From NCBI GenBank assembly GCA_020351775.1, contig CP070666.1:5274650-5338649 (forward strand): 64,000 nt of DNA, given 5' to 3'. Under the pieces are notes generated by a model. That model did no database searches. It was given only the letters and a program-made list of their open reading frames with translations, and was not told where the DNA came from. This document shows, piece after piece, positions 1 through 9,238 of the stretch; within the stretch, counting starts at the first letter, position 1, and each line of letters opens with the position of its first letter. Position numbers and translations under genes: made by a program. This DNA is from Gemmatimonadota bacterium. Lineage in GTDB: Bacteria > Gemmatimonadota > Gemmatimonadetes > Gemmatimonadales > GWC2-71-9.

Positions 1-1960
1 CCTCTTCGTACTTCTGCTTCAGCTCTTCGACGGCGCCCGGGTCCGCCAGCGTGGTGACGTCACCCAACGCGCGGCCCGAAGCGATGTCGCCCAACAGTCG
101 CCTCATGATCTTGCCGCTCCGCGTCTTGGGGAGGTCCGGAGTGAAGAAGAGATCCTCGGGCCGGGCGATCGCCCCGATCTTCTTGACGACATGCTGCTTT
201 AGTTCGTCCACCAACTGGGGGGATGGCAGGAAGCCGGTTCGCAAGATCACGAAGGCGGTGATCACCTGTCCTTTGAGATCGTGCGGTTTGCCGACAACCG
301 CAGCCTCGGCCACGGCGTCATGCGACACCAGCGCGCTCTCCACCTCCATGGTCCCGATCCGGTGTCCCGCGACGTTCAACACGTCGTCGACACGGCCCAG
401 GATCCAGAAGTAGCCGTCCTCGTCGCGTTTGGCGCCGTCGCCCGGGAAGTAGTAGCCGGGATACTTGCTCCAGTACTGCTCGCGGTAGCGCTTGTCGTCG
501 CCGTAGATGGTTCGCAGCATGCCGGGCCAGGGACTCTTGATCACCAGGTAGCCGCCGCCCACGCCTATCGGTTGCCCCTCTCCATCGAACAGATCCGCCT
601 CGATGCCGGGGAACGGGACGGTGGCGGAGCCGGGTTTGGTCGGCGTGACCCCGGGCAGCGGAGTGATCATGATCCCACCGGTCTCCGTCTGCCACCAGGT
701 GTCGACGATGGGGCACGTCTTGCCGCCGATGTGCTCGTGATACCAGATCCATGCCTCGGGGTTGATCGGCTCGCCCACCGTTCCCAGCAGGCGCAACGTC
801 GACAGGTCGTTCCTGGCGGGATGCTGTGGGCCCCATTTCATGAACGCCCTGATGGCGGTCGGCGCCGTGTAGAAGACCGTGACTCCGTAACGCTCCACTA
901 TCTCCCACAGCCGGCTCTTGTCGGGCCAGTCGGGCGACCCTTCGTACATCACTGCGGTGGCACCCGCGGCCAGCGGACCGTAGACCAGATATGTGTGGCC
1001 CGTAACCCATCCTACGTCGGCCGTACACCAGTAGACATCGTCATCCTTGAGATCGAACACCCACCGCGTGGTGGCGAGCGCCTGGGTCATGTAGCCGCCG
1101 GTGGTGTGCACGATCCCCTTCGGCTTGCCGGTGGTGCCCGAAGTGTAGAGGATGAACAGCATGTCCTCTGCATCCATCACTGCCGGTTCACAGTGAGGCT
1201 TCCCGTTGGCCATGAGGTCGTGATACCAATGATCCCGGCCTGATTTCATGTGCATTAGCGTGTCGTCGTATTGAGCATGTGCCCGGCGGCGCACCACCAC
1301 CGTGTGCTTCACGGACGGAGTCTCCTCCAGGGCCTCGTCCACATTGCGCTTGAGGGGAACGATCTGGCCGCGGCGGTAGCCGATGTCGGCGGTGATCACG
1401 ATCGTGCACTTGGCATCGTTGATCCTGTCCCGCAGCGATTCGGCGGAGAACCCTCCGAACACGACCGAATGCGGCGCTCCTATGCGGGCACAGGCAAGCA
1501 TCGCGACTACGACCTCGGGTATCATCGGCATGTAGATGGCGATCCGATCTCCCTTGCTCACGCCGAGTGACTTTAGGACGTTGGCGAAGCGGTTGACCTC
1601 CCTATACAGCTCCCAGTAGGTAATCGCCCGGCGATCTCCGGGTTCGCCTTCCCACAGCAGCGCGACCTTGTTCTTGGTGGCGGAGGTGATGTGACGATCC
1701 AGACAGTTGACCGACGCATTGAGCTTGCCGCCCACGAACCACTTTGCGTGAGGAGCTTTCCAGTCCAACACTCTCTTCCATGGCTTCATCCAATGGAGTT
1801 GACGCGCCTGTTTGGCCCAGAAGCGCAGTCGTGCTGCCCCGGACTCCTGATAGACGCGCTTTGCCCTGACGTGCGCCATCCGTTTGAATGCCGGAGCGGG
1901 CCGGAACAAGCGTTGCTCCTTGAGTAGAGTGGAAATTTGGTCGGACACATCGCCCTCCAT
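1..1960 (-). CDS. acs: Acetyl-CoA synthetase (3' end cut by window edge)
   Basis: AMP-forming acetate:CoA ligase of the cytoplasm, activating acetate through acetyl-AMP. The minus-strand frame is open from 1960 to the edge (653 codons), and motifs near both ends lie in the same frame, so there is no frameshift. Visible are the acetyl-CoA synthetase N-terminus, the P-loop-like [11 protein letters not shown] motif near nt 1127-1150, and the C-terminal [12 protein letters not shown] motif near nt 100-135, whose lysine is the known acetylation control site of the family. The frame ends in [16 protein letters not shown], so only a few residues should be missing. ATG at 1958-1960 is used. GTG at 1946-1948 follows GGAGGG by four bases and is a serious alternative start. 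The gene diverges from the STAS gene at 2219. Confidence 0.95.
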   Translation of the reverse strand, partial: MEGDVSDQISTLLKEQRLFRPAPAFKRMAHVRAKRVYQESGAARLRFWAKQARQLHWMKPWKRVLDWKAPHAKWFVGGKLNASVNCLDRHITSATKNKVALLWEGEPGDRRAITYWELYREVNRFANVLKSLGVSKGDRIAIYMPMIPEVVVAMLACARIGAPHSVVFGGFSAESLRDRINDAKCTIVITADIGYRRGQIVPLKRNVDEALEETPSVKHTVVVRRRAHAQYDDTLMHMKSGRDHWYHDLMANGKPHCEPAVMDAEDMLFILYTSGTTGKPKGIVHTTGGYMTQALATTRWVFDLKDDDVYWCTADVGWVTGHTYLVYGPLAAGATAVMYEGSPDWPDKSRLWEIVERYGVTVFYTAPTAIRAFMKWGPQHPARNDLSTLRLLGTVGEPINPEAWIWYHEHIGGKTCPIVDTWWQTETGGIMITPLPGVTPTKPGSATVPFPGIEADLFDGEGQPIGVGGGYLVIKSPWPGMLRTIYGDDKRYREQYWSKYPGYYFPGDGAKRDEDGYFWILGRVDDVLNVAGHRIGTMEVESALVSHDAVAEAAVVGKPHDLKGQVITAFVILRTGFLPSPQLVDELKQHVVKKIGAIARPEDLFFTPDLPKTRSGKIMRRLLGDIASGRALGDVTTLADPGAVEELKQKYEE

Positions 1961-2218
1961 GCCAGTTTGATCGCCTGCTTCCGCATCAGGTGCGGATCTC
2001 GAGCGGCCCTATATAACCCGATACACGGAGGCGCGCCATTGCATAAACCGCGCCCCGGCTCCGGCTTGCCGCCCAGGACCTGAGGCCGGACTTTGAGCCA
2101 CCGTGCGTAAAGCTCCGTTGTAGAAGGGCTTGGCCCGGCTATGCCGCGGCTCACCAGGGCGCTCTCCGCGCCTCCGTACAGTCCGTTGCACAAAGATTGC
2201 AATAACTGGTACAGCTAC

Positions 2219-2554
2219 ATGGTGGGGGAGCTCGAGGTGCAGCGAGCGCCGTCGGATGAGCGGGTTTTGGTCGCACCCGTGGAACTAGATCTGAACAGCC
2301 GTCTCGACTTTCGTCGCGACGCTCTCAGGTGTGTTGAGAGCCTCCGCAGAGGTGCGGGGCGGCTCGTGATAGACATGACAGCCACCAGATCAGTAGACAG
2401 TACCGGCCTGGGGGTGCTGTTCATGGTACGCCGCCGGGCAGCACAACGCCGGCAGCAGGTGGTGCTTCGCGGGGTGAGTGAAGAGCTGCGGCTCCTCTTG
2501 GTCCTCACAAAACTGGAAGGTCTCTTCGAAATCGAGATGGCGCCCACCCACTGA
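2219..2554 (+). CDS. STAS-domain protein, anti-sigma-factor-antagonist type
   Basis: A single STAS domain of about 111 residues. The motif VDSTGLGVLF carries the serine that is phosphorylated by anti-sigma kinases in SpoIIAA/RsbV-type antagonists; this is family knowledge. The expected role is partner-switching control of an anti-sigma factor, but no RsbW-like kinase or SpoIIE-like phosphatase lies nearby, so the target is unknown. The frame is open upstream to 2141. ATG 2219 is preferred because the extension is not STAS-like and the domain begins just after it; no strong ribosome binding site is visible. The ccm cluster starts 124 bp downstream on the same strand. Confidence 0.75.
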   Translation: MVGELEVQRAPSDERVLVAPVELDLNSRLDFRRDALRCVESLRRGAGRLVIDMTATRSVDSTGLGVLFMVRRRAAQRRQQVVLRGVSEELRLLLVLTKLEGLFEIEMAPTH

Positions 2555-2678
2555 GCACCACTGATCCTCAATCGGTGCTATATTGCGGCCCTGTTCGCGG
2601 CCCCCGTCAAACACAACAACGCTGGTCGAGTGAGCAACGAGATCGCGGTCCCAGGACCCTCCAGCAGCCAACGAGTCT

Positions 2679-3365
2679 GTGCAGATGAAACGCGTTGAAC
2701 CGGCACTCAAGGCGCAGGGTGTAACGCGGCGGTATGGGCACCGTGTGGTTCTGCAGGACGTCTCAGTTGAGGTTTCCGGGGGCGAGTTCCTGATGTTGGT
2801 GGGCCACAACGGAGCCGGAAAGACCACGTTGATCCGCGTGCTGGCAGGTCTGCTCAAGCCGAGTGCCGGCACCGTGCAACGCTCGGGTGCGACTGGTATG
2901 GTGGCGCACAGCTCCATGCTGTACGATGCGCTCACCGCGCGTGAGAACCTGGCCTTTTTTGGACGCCTGCACGGGCACAACGATCCGGCCCTGATACAGC
3001 GTGTCTTGGAGCAGATGGGTCTGGCTCCCCATGGCGACCGCCGCGTGGCAACGTTCAGTCGCGGCATGGTGCAGCGATTGTCCATTGGGCGGGCGCTGCT
3101 ACCCGATCCGGAGCTGCTGCTACTGGACGAGCCGCTGACCGGGCTGGACGACACGGCGGCGGCGACAATCAGAGAGGTGCTGCACGACTTGCAGCAGCGC
3201 GGACGGGCCATAGTCGTGGCGACCCACCAACTGGCAGAGCTGGTCGATCTGGCATCTACGGTCGGGTTCCTGGTCGGTGGCCGGCTGGCGGGTTTGGAGC
3301 CAGTGGCCGGCCGGGACGGTCACTCGGTAATGGCCCACTACCGGGAGCTTGCAGCCAATGTCTAG
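2679..3365 (+). CDS. ccmA: Heme exporter ATP-binding protein CcmA
   Basis: ATPase subunit of the CcmABCD complex of system I cytochrome c maturation, which releases heme-loaded CcmE in the periplasm. The 228-residue protein shows Walker A GHNGAGKTT (about 42-50), an ABC signature read as SRGMVQR, Walker B LLLLDEPLTGLD and the H-loop VATHQ. Start GTG 2679; an in-frame ATG lies two codons downstream. The stop codon overlaps the start of ccmB (ATGTCTAG), and ccmC plus a ccmD-like gene follow, which separates it from generic ABC ATPases. Confidence 0.9.
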   Translation: MQMKRVEPALKAQGVTRRYGHRVVLQDVSVEVSGGEFLMLVGHNGAGKTTLIRVLAGLLKPSAGTVQRSGATGMVAHSSMLYDALTARENLAFFGRLHGHNDPALIQRVLEQMGLAPHGDRRVATFSRGMVQRLSIGRALLPDPELLLLDEPLTGLDDTAAATIREVLHDLQQRGRAIVVATHQLAELVDLASTVGFLVGGRLAGLEPVAGRDGHSVMAHYRELAANV

Positions 3366-4038
3366 CTTCTGGACGGCCGCCCTCACGATCGCTGTCAAAG
3401 ACATGAAGATCGAATGGCGCACCAAGACGGCGTTCGCTTCGGCAATCGTGTTCGCGGTGCTCGTGCTGGCCGTCTTCTACTTCGCGCGCGATCCCACGGC
3501 CGTGGGCGCACTCGACATAGCGCCGGGGGCTCTGTGGGTGACATTCACCTTCGCCGCCATGCTGGGTCTAAACCGGGCCTTTCTGCTCGAGAGCGAGAAC
3601 CGGGCGATGGACGGTCTGCTGCTGGCACCCATCGCGCCGTCCGCGATCTTCGTTGGAAAGTTTCTGGGCAACCTGGCCTTCGTGGGTGTCGTAGAGCTGG
3701 TGTCGCTGCCGCTGTTCATCCTGTTCTACGATCTGCCGATCATCAGACAGTTGCCGGCTCTCGTGGGCGTCATCGCGATGGCCACCATTGCGTTCGTCGC
3801 TGTTGGAACGCTGTTGAGTGCCATGGTCGTACGCACGCGGTTCGCTGAGCTGATGCTGCCCATCCTGCTGCTCCCGTTTCTGATTCCACCTGTCGTAGGC
3901 GCAGTACAGCTCACCTCCCGGATCCTGAGCCAGCGTCCCTTGAGCGATCTTGCCGGCTGGCTTAAGTTGCTCGCTTCGTTCGACATCATCTTCGTGATTC
4001 TCTGTTTCTTCTTATTTGAGGCGACGCTGGAAGAATGA
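3358..4038 (+). CDS. ccmB: Heme exporter membrane protein CcmB
   Basis: Permease subunit of the Ccm complex, 226 residues with about six hydrophobic segments. It shows the CcmB-type N-terminal cytoplasmic start (KDMKIEWRTKTAFAS) and the ENRAMDGLLLAP stretch typical of the family. ATG 3358 overlaps the ccmA stop; the frame is open to a TTG at 3349, which is less likely because it lies inside ccmA. The 3' end overlaps ccmC by four bases (ATGA), implying translational coupling. Confidence 0.9.
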   Translation: MSSFWTAALTIAVKDMKIEWRTKTAFASAIVFAVLVLAVFYFARDPTAVGALDIAPGALWVTFTFAAMLGLNRAFLLESENRAMDGLLLAPIAPSAIFVGKFLGNLAFVGVVELVSLPLFILFYDLPIIRQLPALVGVIAMATIAFVAVGTLLSAMVVRTRFAELMLPILLLPFLIPPVVGAVQLTSRILSQRPLSDLAGWLKLLASFDIIFVILCFFLFEATLEE

Positions 4039-4736
4039 CTCGACGTGATCACGCACTCGCGCTGGCCCGGCGGGGCCAGGTCATAACCGCGATTGCGTTG
4101 GCCGGATTGGCGGGGGTGTTCATCAGAGCGCTGGCGTTCACACCCATCGAGCGGACCCAGGGGCTGGCCCAGAAGATTTTCTACGTTCATGCGCCGTCTG
4201 CGTGGGCGGCTCTGCTGGCGTTCGGAATTACCGGCATCCTGAGCCTGCTCTACTTGTGGCTCAAGGACCGTAAGATCGACTCTATCGCTGCGGCATCGGC
4301 GGAGGTCGGATTGGCGTTCTCCGTCGTAATGCTCACGACGGGTCCCATCTGGGGCAAGACTGTGTGGGGAACCTGGTGGAGTTGGGATGCACGGCTCACA
4401 TCCACCATGTTCATCTTTCTGCTGTTCATTGGGTACCGTGTGATGCGGGGCGCGATCGTAGATCCGGAGATGAGGGCGCGGTACTCGGCGGTGATCGGGA
4501 TAATGGCGCTGGTGCTCGTTCCGTTCATCCACATGACCGTGTATCTGTTCCGCACGTTGCATCCCGATCCGGTCCTGCTCAAGCCGAGCTCGCCTTCGAT
4601 GCCGGGTGTGATGTTGGTGACGCTGTTGACGTCCGTTGCAGTGTTCACTCTCATGTACGTCGGATTCGTAACACAGCGGTATGCCATCGCCATCCTGCGC
4701 GACGTCAGAGAGGAGGCCGCGAGTGCAGTATCCTGA
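4035..4736 (+). CDS. ccmC: Heme-handling protein CcmC
   Basis: Inner-membrane member of the heme-handling protein family, which presents heme to the chaperone CcmE. The 233-residue, multi-pass protein has the diagnostic tryptophan-rich motif WGTWWSWD (111-118), flanked by the external histidines expected to ligate heme (H52 in YVHAPSAW; H166 and H176 in the FIHMTVYLFRTLHP region). It overlaps ccmB by four bases. ccmE and the CcmF/H lyase genes do not follow here and must lie elsewhere if the pathway is complete. Confidence 0.93.
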   Translation: MTRRDHALALARRGQVITAIALAGLAGVFIRALAFTPIERTQGLAQKIFYVHAPSAWAALLAFGITGILSLLYLWLKDRKIDSIAAASAEVGLAFSVVMLTTGPIWGKTVWGTWWSWDARLTSTMFIFLLFIGYRVMRGAIVDPEMRARYSAVIGIMALVLVPFIHMTVYLFRTLHPDPVLLKPSSPSMPGVMLVTLLTSVAVFTLMYVGFVTQRYAIAILRDVREEAASAVS

Positions 4737-4833
4737 CAACGGTACCTACATGGTAGTGGCCTACGTGATCGCGGCAGTCGTCGTGGTCGTGTATGCAATC
4801 TCGCTGGCGTGGCGGGTGAAGAAGGAGCGCTGA
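4723..4833 (+). CDS. ccmD: CcmD-like small membrane protein (36 aa)
   Basis: A 36-residue ORF starting at GTG 4723 inside the end of ccmC, with AGGAGG six bases upstream. One hydrophobic helix (VVAYVIAAVVVVVYAISLAW) is followed by a basic tail (RVKKER). CcmD proteins are tiny single-pass proteins with exactly this layout that stabilise CcmABC-CcmE. Position after ccmC, the good ribosome binding site and the topology together support the call; sequence identity within the family is too low to be decisive. Confidence 0.8.
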   Translation: MQYPDNGTYMVVAYVIAAVVVVVYAISLAWRVKKER

Positions 4834-4848
4834 CGGGCTAGCTGCCCG
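4834..4848. terminator. Small hairpin between convergent ccmD-like and aquaporin genes
   Basis: CGGGC-tagct-GCCCG, a five-base-pair stem in the few bases separating the two convergent genes; its left arm covers the aquaporin stop codon. There is no U-tract in either direction, so it is at best a weak bidirectional terminator. Confidence 0.3.
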
Positions 4849-5533
4849 ACGGTCCCAGGTCTTCCGGGGACAGCAGCGTCTTCCACCACACCCACCCTGC
4901 CGCCAACCCTCCCAGCAGCGGCCCGGCCCAGTAGGCTATGTGCCCCTCGAAATCGAGAGATACCAGTGCCGGCCCGAACGCCCTGGCGGGATTCAAGGCA
5001 GCGCCCGTCAACGGTCCCACCACCAGGATCGCGCAGAACTGGACCAGCCCTACGGCGAAGCCCCCCACCTTGGGTGCCCCCCGCGAGACGATGGTGCCGC
5101 AGACCGAGCTCACCAGCAACAGGGTCATGAGGGCCTCGGCTGCGATGGCCTGGGGCATCGTGACGTCTACTGCGATCTTGGGCGTTCCGAGGCTGGTGAC
5201 CTCCACAGCCGGCCCGGGAAAGAGCAATCGCACCAGAAGCGCGGCGATGACTGCCGCCAGCAGCTGGGTGGCTATGTAGCTGCCGGCGCGTACTGCGTCG
5301 ATCCTCCGCGCCATCCAGAGAGCAGCGGTAACCGCCGGGTTGAGGTGACCGCCCGAGATGTTCATCGTGGTTGTCACCATGGTGGCGTACGCCAGCGCCG
5401 TAGCCAATCCGATGCCGAGGAGACCGAGCGCATTGTTGGTCCAGGTGTTCGCTACGATCGCGCCAGCGCCGACGAAAACCAGCCCGAATGTCCCCAGGAA
5501 CTCCGCAACCAACGGTTTGAGGCTGCTAATCAT
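4838..5533 (-). CDS. Aquaporin / MIP-family channel
   Basis: Water or small-solute channel of 231 residues with six membrane helices and both NPA boxes (SGGHLNPAVT, NPA at 65-67; LNPARAFGPAL, NPA at 181-183). The arginine after the second NPA is the selectivity-filter arginine of the family. The frame extends to 5746, but that extension is low-complexity and basic. ATG 5533 is chosen because GGGAG lies seven bases upstream and the protein then begins as normal for the family (MISSLKPLVAEFLGTFG). Whether it carries water or glycerol cannot be judged by eye. Confidence 0.92.
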   Translation of the reverse strand: MISSLKPLVAEFLGTFGLVFVGAGAIVANTWTNNALGLLGIGLATALAYATMVTTTMNISGGHLNPAVTAALWMARRIDAVRAGSYIATQLLAAVIAALLVRLLFPGPAVEVTSLGTPKIAVDVTMPQAIAAEALMTLLLVSSVCGTIVSRGAPKVGGFAVGLVQFCAILVVGPLTGAALNPARAFGPALVSLDFEGHIAYWAGPLLGGLAAGWVWWKTLLSPEDLGPSGS

Positions 5534-5628
5534 TGGACGACTCCCGTTCTTGGGACGCAACTGTGGCCGCCACAACCGATGCCACATAGCGAACTTGTCC
5601 GCTCCCCGCTCCCCGCTCCCTGCTCCCT

Positions 5629-6402
5629 TCACACCAACCCCCACAACACCAGAGCCACCCCGGCGCCGGAGCCGGTTGCCACCAGATTCACCGCGTCGTT
5701 GTCGAGCCATCGCCAGCCATGCGACAGCGTGAGAGTCCGGCCACACTGGTGCGCCGGGGTCTCTGCGGCTGTGCCACAGGAATCACAGTAATAGCCGGCT
5801 TGCAGTGTCGCTCCCAGCAGCGAATCCAGCATCATGCCCAGCACGCCTCCTGTAAGGCCGGCCGTCAGGGCCGTTCCCGCCGGACCCAGCATTGCACCCA
5901 GCCCCGCCAATGTGGCCGCCCCTACCGCCCCTCCAGCGGTTCCCGTTAGTGTGATTCCTCCCGAGGTTCCCGGCGGCACCACTCGACCCGAGGATATCAG
6001 GCGCGGTGGCTTGCGTGAGAAGGCTCCCAGCTCCGTTGCCCAGGTGTCCGCTTGGGCCGCTGCCAACGCGCCCACCATCAGCGGCCAGCCGCCTTGCCAC
6101 ACCGGGATCAGCAGCGCGCCGATGGCGGCCCAGCTGCCGTTGGCGAGCACCTGCCGGGCTCGGCGGCCACCAGATTGCAGGTCGAGCCTGTCGCGTCTGC
6201 CGCCGACGTGGGAGAGCTTGGTGAGCAGACTGCCCGATACGAAGAACGAGGCTAGCAGGACTGCGCCTGCCGGACCGCCACCCGTAAGGACTGCAGCCCC
6301 TACAACGGCTGCAGCGCCGGCGCCGGCCAACGTGAGCCAACCCAGTCCGCTGCCAACCAGAGCCAGGCCGCAAGCCAATGCAGCCGCGATGGCCGGGTTC
6401 AC
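5629..6402 (-). CDS. DUF92 / TMEM19-family membrane protein
   Basis: Polytopic 257-residue membrane protein with the DUF92 hallmarks ADTWATELG, GTSGGITLTGT and LDSLLGATLQAGYYC. Characterised relatives include the plant phytyl-phosphate kinase VTE6 and archaeal/bacterial prenyl-phosphate kinases, so a CTP-dependent isoprenoid-phosphate kinase activity is possible but unproven. GTG 6402 overlaps the stop of the anti-sigma gene (GTGA), making it the third gene of an overlapping sigma/anti-sigma operon. A membrane/isoprenoid link to that stress-type regulator is inference. Confidence 0.8.
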   Translation of the reverse strand: MNPAIAAALACGLALVGSGLGWLTLAGAGAAAVVGAAVLTGGGPAGAVLLASFFVSGSLLTKLSHVGGRRDRLDLQSGGRRARQVLANGSWAAIGALLIPVWQGGWPLMVGALAAAQADTWATELGAFSRKPPRLISSGRVVPPGTSGGITLTGTAGGAVGAATLAGLGAMLGPAGTALTAGLTGGVLGMMLDSLLGATLQAGYYCDSCGTAAETPAHQCGRTLTLSHGWRWLDNDAVNLVATGSGAGVALVLWGLV

Positions 6403-6662
6403 TCGGGGTCAGCGGCGCCCCGGTCGAAGAGTACTTGCTCGAAGATGCGCTTCTTCAGGTGCTCTGGGGCATGGCGCGCCTGTGCGCGTGCTCGTAGGAA
6501 CGCCAGGTAGGACTCCTCGAAGCCCAACAGCTGGAAACAGGGCGCGCAGCTCTCCAAATGGGTGCGCACCGCAGCCTCGACCTCTGGCGTCAGCTCCCCG
6601 TCCAAGTATGCGTAGAGCTGCTCAGCGGCCGCACTACAATCAATCGAATTCGGGGTATTCAC
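6399..6662 (-). CDS. Zinc-binding anti-sigma factor (ZAS-type)
   Basis: An 87-residue protein with the zinc-binding anti-sigma motif H-x3-C-x2-C (H35, C39, C42, read as HLESCAPC), preceded by the short helix AEQLYAYLDGELTPEVE typical of RsrA/ChrR-like N-terminal domains. It has no membrane helix and is therefore a cytoplasmic anti-sigma factor, possibly redox-sensing through its zinc cysteines. The start is GTG 6662, overlapping the sigma-factor stop, so partner stoichiometry is probably set by coupling. Confidence 0.87.
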   Translation of the reverse strand: MNTPNSIDCSAAAEQLYAYLDGELTPEVEAAVRTHLESCAPCFQLLGFEESYLAFLRARAQARHAPEHLKKRIFEQVLFDRGAADPE

Positions 6663-7228
6663 CGCTCCACCCCCTTGATATAGCCCATCTCGACAGCATA
6701 GTCGTACAACACCTTCTGCAACGCCTGGCGTGCCCTGAACAGACGGGACTTGACGGTTCCCACCGGCGCTCCGGTGACTTCGGCGATCTCCGCGTACGAT
6801 AGCTGTTCCACGTCACTCAGCACCAGCGTCTCACGGAATTCCTCGGGCAGTGAATCGATTGCCCGGAGAACCTCCTCATCGACGATTTGCTTGAAGAAAG
6901 TGCCCTCGGGGTCGACGTCCTGCACGTCGTGGAACACGGAGTAACCCTCGATGTTGCCGATGTCGACCGTCGGCCCCGCTCGCTTGGATTTGCGGTATTC
7001 GTTTATGAACGTGTGTCTCAGAATTGTGAGCAGCCATGCGCGCACGTTCGTGCCGCTCTTGTACTGATGCCACGAGCGGTAGGCCCTCAGCATCGTCTCC
7101 TGTGTGAGATCGTCCGCCTGAGCTTCACCTCCGGCAAGTCGCAGGGCCACTCGATACACGGAGTCGAGGTGCGGCAGCGCCTCGCTCTCGAAGCTCCTGC
7201 GCCGTTCCTCAGAGGGTGCTGCCGTCAT
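6659..7228 (-). CDS. ECF-type RNA polymerase sigma factor
   Basis: A 189-residue extracytoplasmic-function sigma factor. Region 2 contains DDLTQETMLRAYRSWHQY and region 4 contains LSYAEIAEVTGAPVGTVKSR, the helix-turn-helix for the -35 element. ATG 7228 is chosen; an in-frame ATG at 7267 would add 13 basic residues with no sigma character. The gene is first in a three-gene overlapping operon with its zinc anti-sigma factor and a DUF92 membrane protein. Autoregulation is usual for such pairs, but no clear operator was recognised in 7229-7378. Confidence 0.93.
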   Translation of the reverse strand: MTAAPSEERRRSFESEALPHLDSVYRVALRLAGGEAQADDLTQETMLRAYRSWHQYKSGTNVRAWLLTILRHTFINEYRKSKRAGPTVDIGNIEGYSVFHDVQDVDPEGTFFKQIVDEEVLRAIDSLPEEFRETLVLSDVEQLSYAEIAEVTGAPVGTVKSRLFRARQALQKVLYDYAVEMGYIKGVER

Positions 7229-7378
7229 GAGATGTCGGTCCCGGCGCGGCGGGGTCCGACAATCCATATGGCTGTCACAGTCATAGATTGGGTAGAATCG
7301 CCTCGTAGACGCCCGCGCGCAACAGGTCTGGTCGATTCACCGTGGCTAGGCTAACTTGCGCGCCATCTACCTATTCGG

Positions 7379-8014
7379 TTGTTTGACTCTGTGGATGCCA
7401 AACACATCAGTGCGATAATCCCCTTGGCGGTGCTCCAGGCAGTGCGCGCCATCGACCAACGCGGTCAGGAGCGCAGTGCGGAATACCAGGAAGAGTTCAC
7501 CCTCAAACGGTTGGGCATGAGCCCCACCGTCACTGCGCAAATCGAGCGCTATCGTCAATTAGCGCTCCGCAAGGATGAGGTCGAACTCGAAGAGGTGGAG
7601 CAGCTGTTCCGGCTCGTGGGACGCAGGTCTGACGCAGGTTTGGCGTTTTCCCAGGGTGGCCGCTTGGCTGCGCGCCACGCGCTGCAGCGGATCCCGGGAG
7701 CGGTGAAGCTCGCGCACAAGGTGGCACCATTCCGCGCCAGACAGCGCATCGGGCTGCGCTCTGCAACCCGGCTGGCGGCCAGCGTGTTTGGCGCGGCGAT
7801 GTCACTACATCCGGAACAGGGTGTCGTGGTCGAGGCGCATCCGACTACCACGGTCGTCACGCCTGGCGGAGTGGGCTGCAGCTTCTACTCGGCTGCCTTG
7901 GCCGAGATGCTGCGAACGGTCATGGATTTCGAGGGTGCCATGCTGCACGATGTCTGCGTAACCCGCGGCGATGATTGTTGTCGCTGGCACACTGGCTCCA
8001 AACAAGGCTGGTGA
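7379..8014 (+). CDS. Protein with V4R-like C-terminal domain
   Basis: A 211-residue protein of uncertain function. The C-terminal third (SFYSAALAEMLRTVM, then LHDVCVTRGDDCCRWH) resembles the V4R small-ligand domain found near 4-vinyl reductases and in some sigma-54 activators, which carries a similar cysteine-rich ending. The N-terminal half is helical without a recognisable motif. The first start is TTG 7379; GTG 7391 is an alternative. Four bases separate it from the M24 peptidase gene, so they are probably co-transcribed. V4R membership is a by-eye judgement. Confidence 0.55.
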   Translation: MFDSVDAKHISAIIPLAVLQAVRAIDQRGQERSAEYQEEFTLKRLGMSPTVTAQIERYRQLALRKDEVELEEVEQLFRLVGRRSDAGLAFSQGGRLAARHALQRIPGAVKLAHKVAPFRARQRIGLRSATRLAASVFGAAMSLHPEQGVVVEAHPTTTVVTPGGVGCSFYSAALAEMLRTVMDFEGAMLHDVCVTRGDDCCRWHTGSKQGW

Positions 8015-8017
8015 ACC

Positions 8018-9190
8018 GTGGCCCCGCTAGACCGGATCGACGCGGGCGAACTCAGGGACACGTTGGCGGACATCGGAGCCGACGGCTGGTTGATCTACGA
8101 TTTCCACAATCTCAATCCCGTTGCGGCCCGGCTCATCCAATACCACGGGATGGTTACCCGCAGACTTTTTCTGTGGCTCCCAGCAAGCGGGAGCCCAACC
8201 TGCATCGTGCACAACATCGACACCAACGCGGTGAGCCATGTTGGGGCGGAGGTGTCGTACTACACGACTTGGCAGCAGCTGCACACCCTGCTTGAGCGGA
8301 CCTTCGCGGGTAAGCGCGTTGCCATGGAGGTCTCGCCCGAGAATGCGGTGCCGTACCTCGACAGGGTACCGGCGGGAGTCGCCGAACTGCTCAGGCGGTT
8401 TGGCACCACGGTCGTTCCTTCAGACATGCTGGTGACGCGCTTCGCAGCATCCTGGTCGGCGCGGGAACTCGAGGCACATCGATCCGCCGCGGAGACCATT
8501 GCCGAGATAGCGCGGAACACGCTGCGTACGGTCGTCGGCGAAGCCGGGGCGGTCTCGGAGTATCGAGTTCAGCAGCGCGTGATCGAGGCGATGTCGCGGC
8601 GGGGGCTCCAGATCGAAGACCCTCCGATCGTGGGGTTCGGCCCCAACTCGGCAAACCCTCACTACGACGCGAGTGAGAGCGACTCGCGCGTGCTGCAGCC
8701 TGACGAGGTCATTCTGCTGGACCTGTTCGGCTGGCAGACCGATCGGGGCTGGGCCGATCAGACCTGGATGGCTTTCTCGGGCGGTGCGCCACCCCAAGAG
8801 GTCGTGCGGGTGTGGGAGGCGACGCGGGACGCCCGTGATGCAGCCGTGCAGCGGCTACAGGATGCCGGCCGAGCGGGCGAGGTGGTCACAGGCGCCATGT
8901 TGGACGATGCAGCTCGGGACCTATTGCGCGAGCGCGGCTACGCCGACTGGTTCGCGCATCGCACGGGACATTCGATCGACGGAGATCTGCACGGATCGGG
9001 TCCCCATCTGGACAACTTCGAGACCAACGATATCCGGGCACTGGTGCCTGGGGTTGTCTTCTCGATCGAGCCGGGTGTCTATTTGACGGGCCGGTTCGGT
9101 GTCCGCAGTGAGATCAACGTGGTTCTCCTCGAGGATGGGCCTGAAGTGACGCCCATCGAGCCGCAAACGGAACTGATAACCACCCCGTAG
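8018..9190 (+). CDS. M24-family metallopeptidase (Xaa-Pro peptidase type)
   Basis: Cytoplasmic 390-residue peptidase with a creatinase-like N-terminal domain (about 1-155) and a pita-bread catalytic domain. All five metal ligands of the family can be placed: D235 and D247 (LLDLFGWQTDRGWADQTW), H318 (GHSIDGDLHG), E351 (SIEPGVY) and E365 (RSEINVVL). It is expected to cleave Xaa-Pro peptides or dipeptides with a dinuclear metal centre. The start is GTG 8018. No signal peptide is visible. Confidence 0.88.
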   Translation: MAPLDRIDAGELRDTLADIGADGWLIYDFHNLNPVAARLIQYHGMVTRRLFLWLPASGSPTCIVHNIDTNAVSHVGAEVSYYTTWQQLHTLLERTFAGKRVAMEVSPENAVPYLDRVPAGVAELLRRFGTTVVPSDMLVTRFAASWSARELEAHRSAAETIAEIARNTLRTVVGEAGAVSEYRVQQRVIEAMSRRGLQIEDPPIVGFGPNSANPHYDASESDSRVLQPDEVILLDLFGWQTDRGWADQTWMAFSGGAPPQEVVRVWEATRDARDAAVQRLQDAGRAGEVVTGAMLDDAARDLLRERGYADWFAHRTGHSIDGDLHGSGPHLDNFETNDIRALVPGVVFSIEPGVYLTGRFGVRSEINVVLLEDGPEVTPIEPQTELITTP

Positions 9191-9238
9191 CCCGGCTTCC
9201 CGGTCTCCCGGCTACCATCGACCCTATGCGCCAGTTTC

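Noticed and set aside
281-1243. A 320-codon plus-strand open frame inside acs
   Set aside because: It is a shadow frame. The minus strand reads as acetyl-CoA synthetase without interruption, with family motifs at both ends in one frame.
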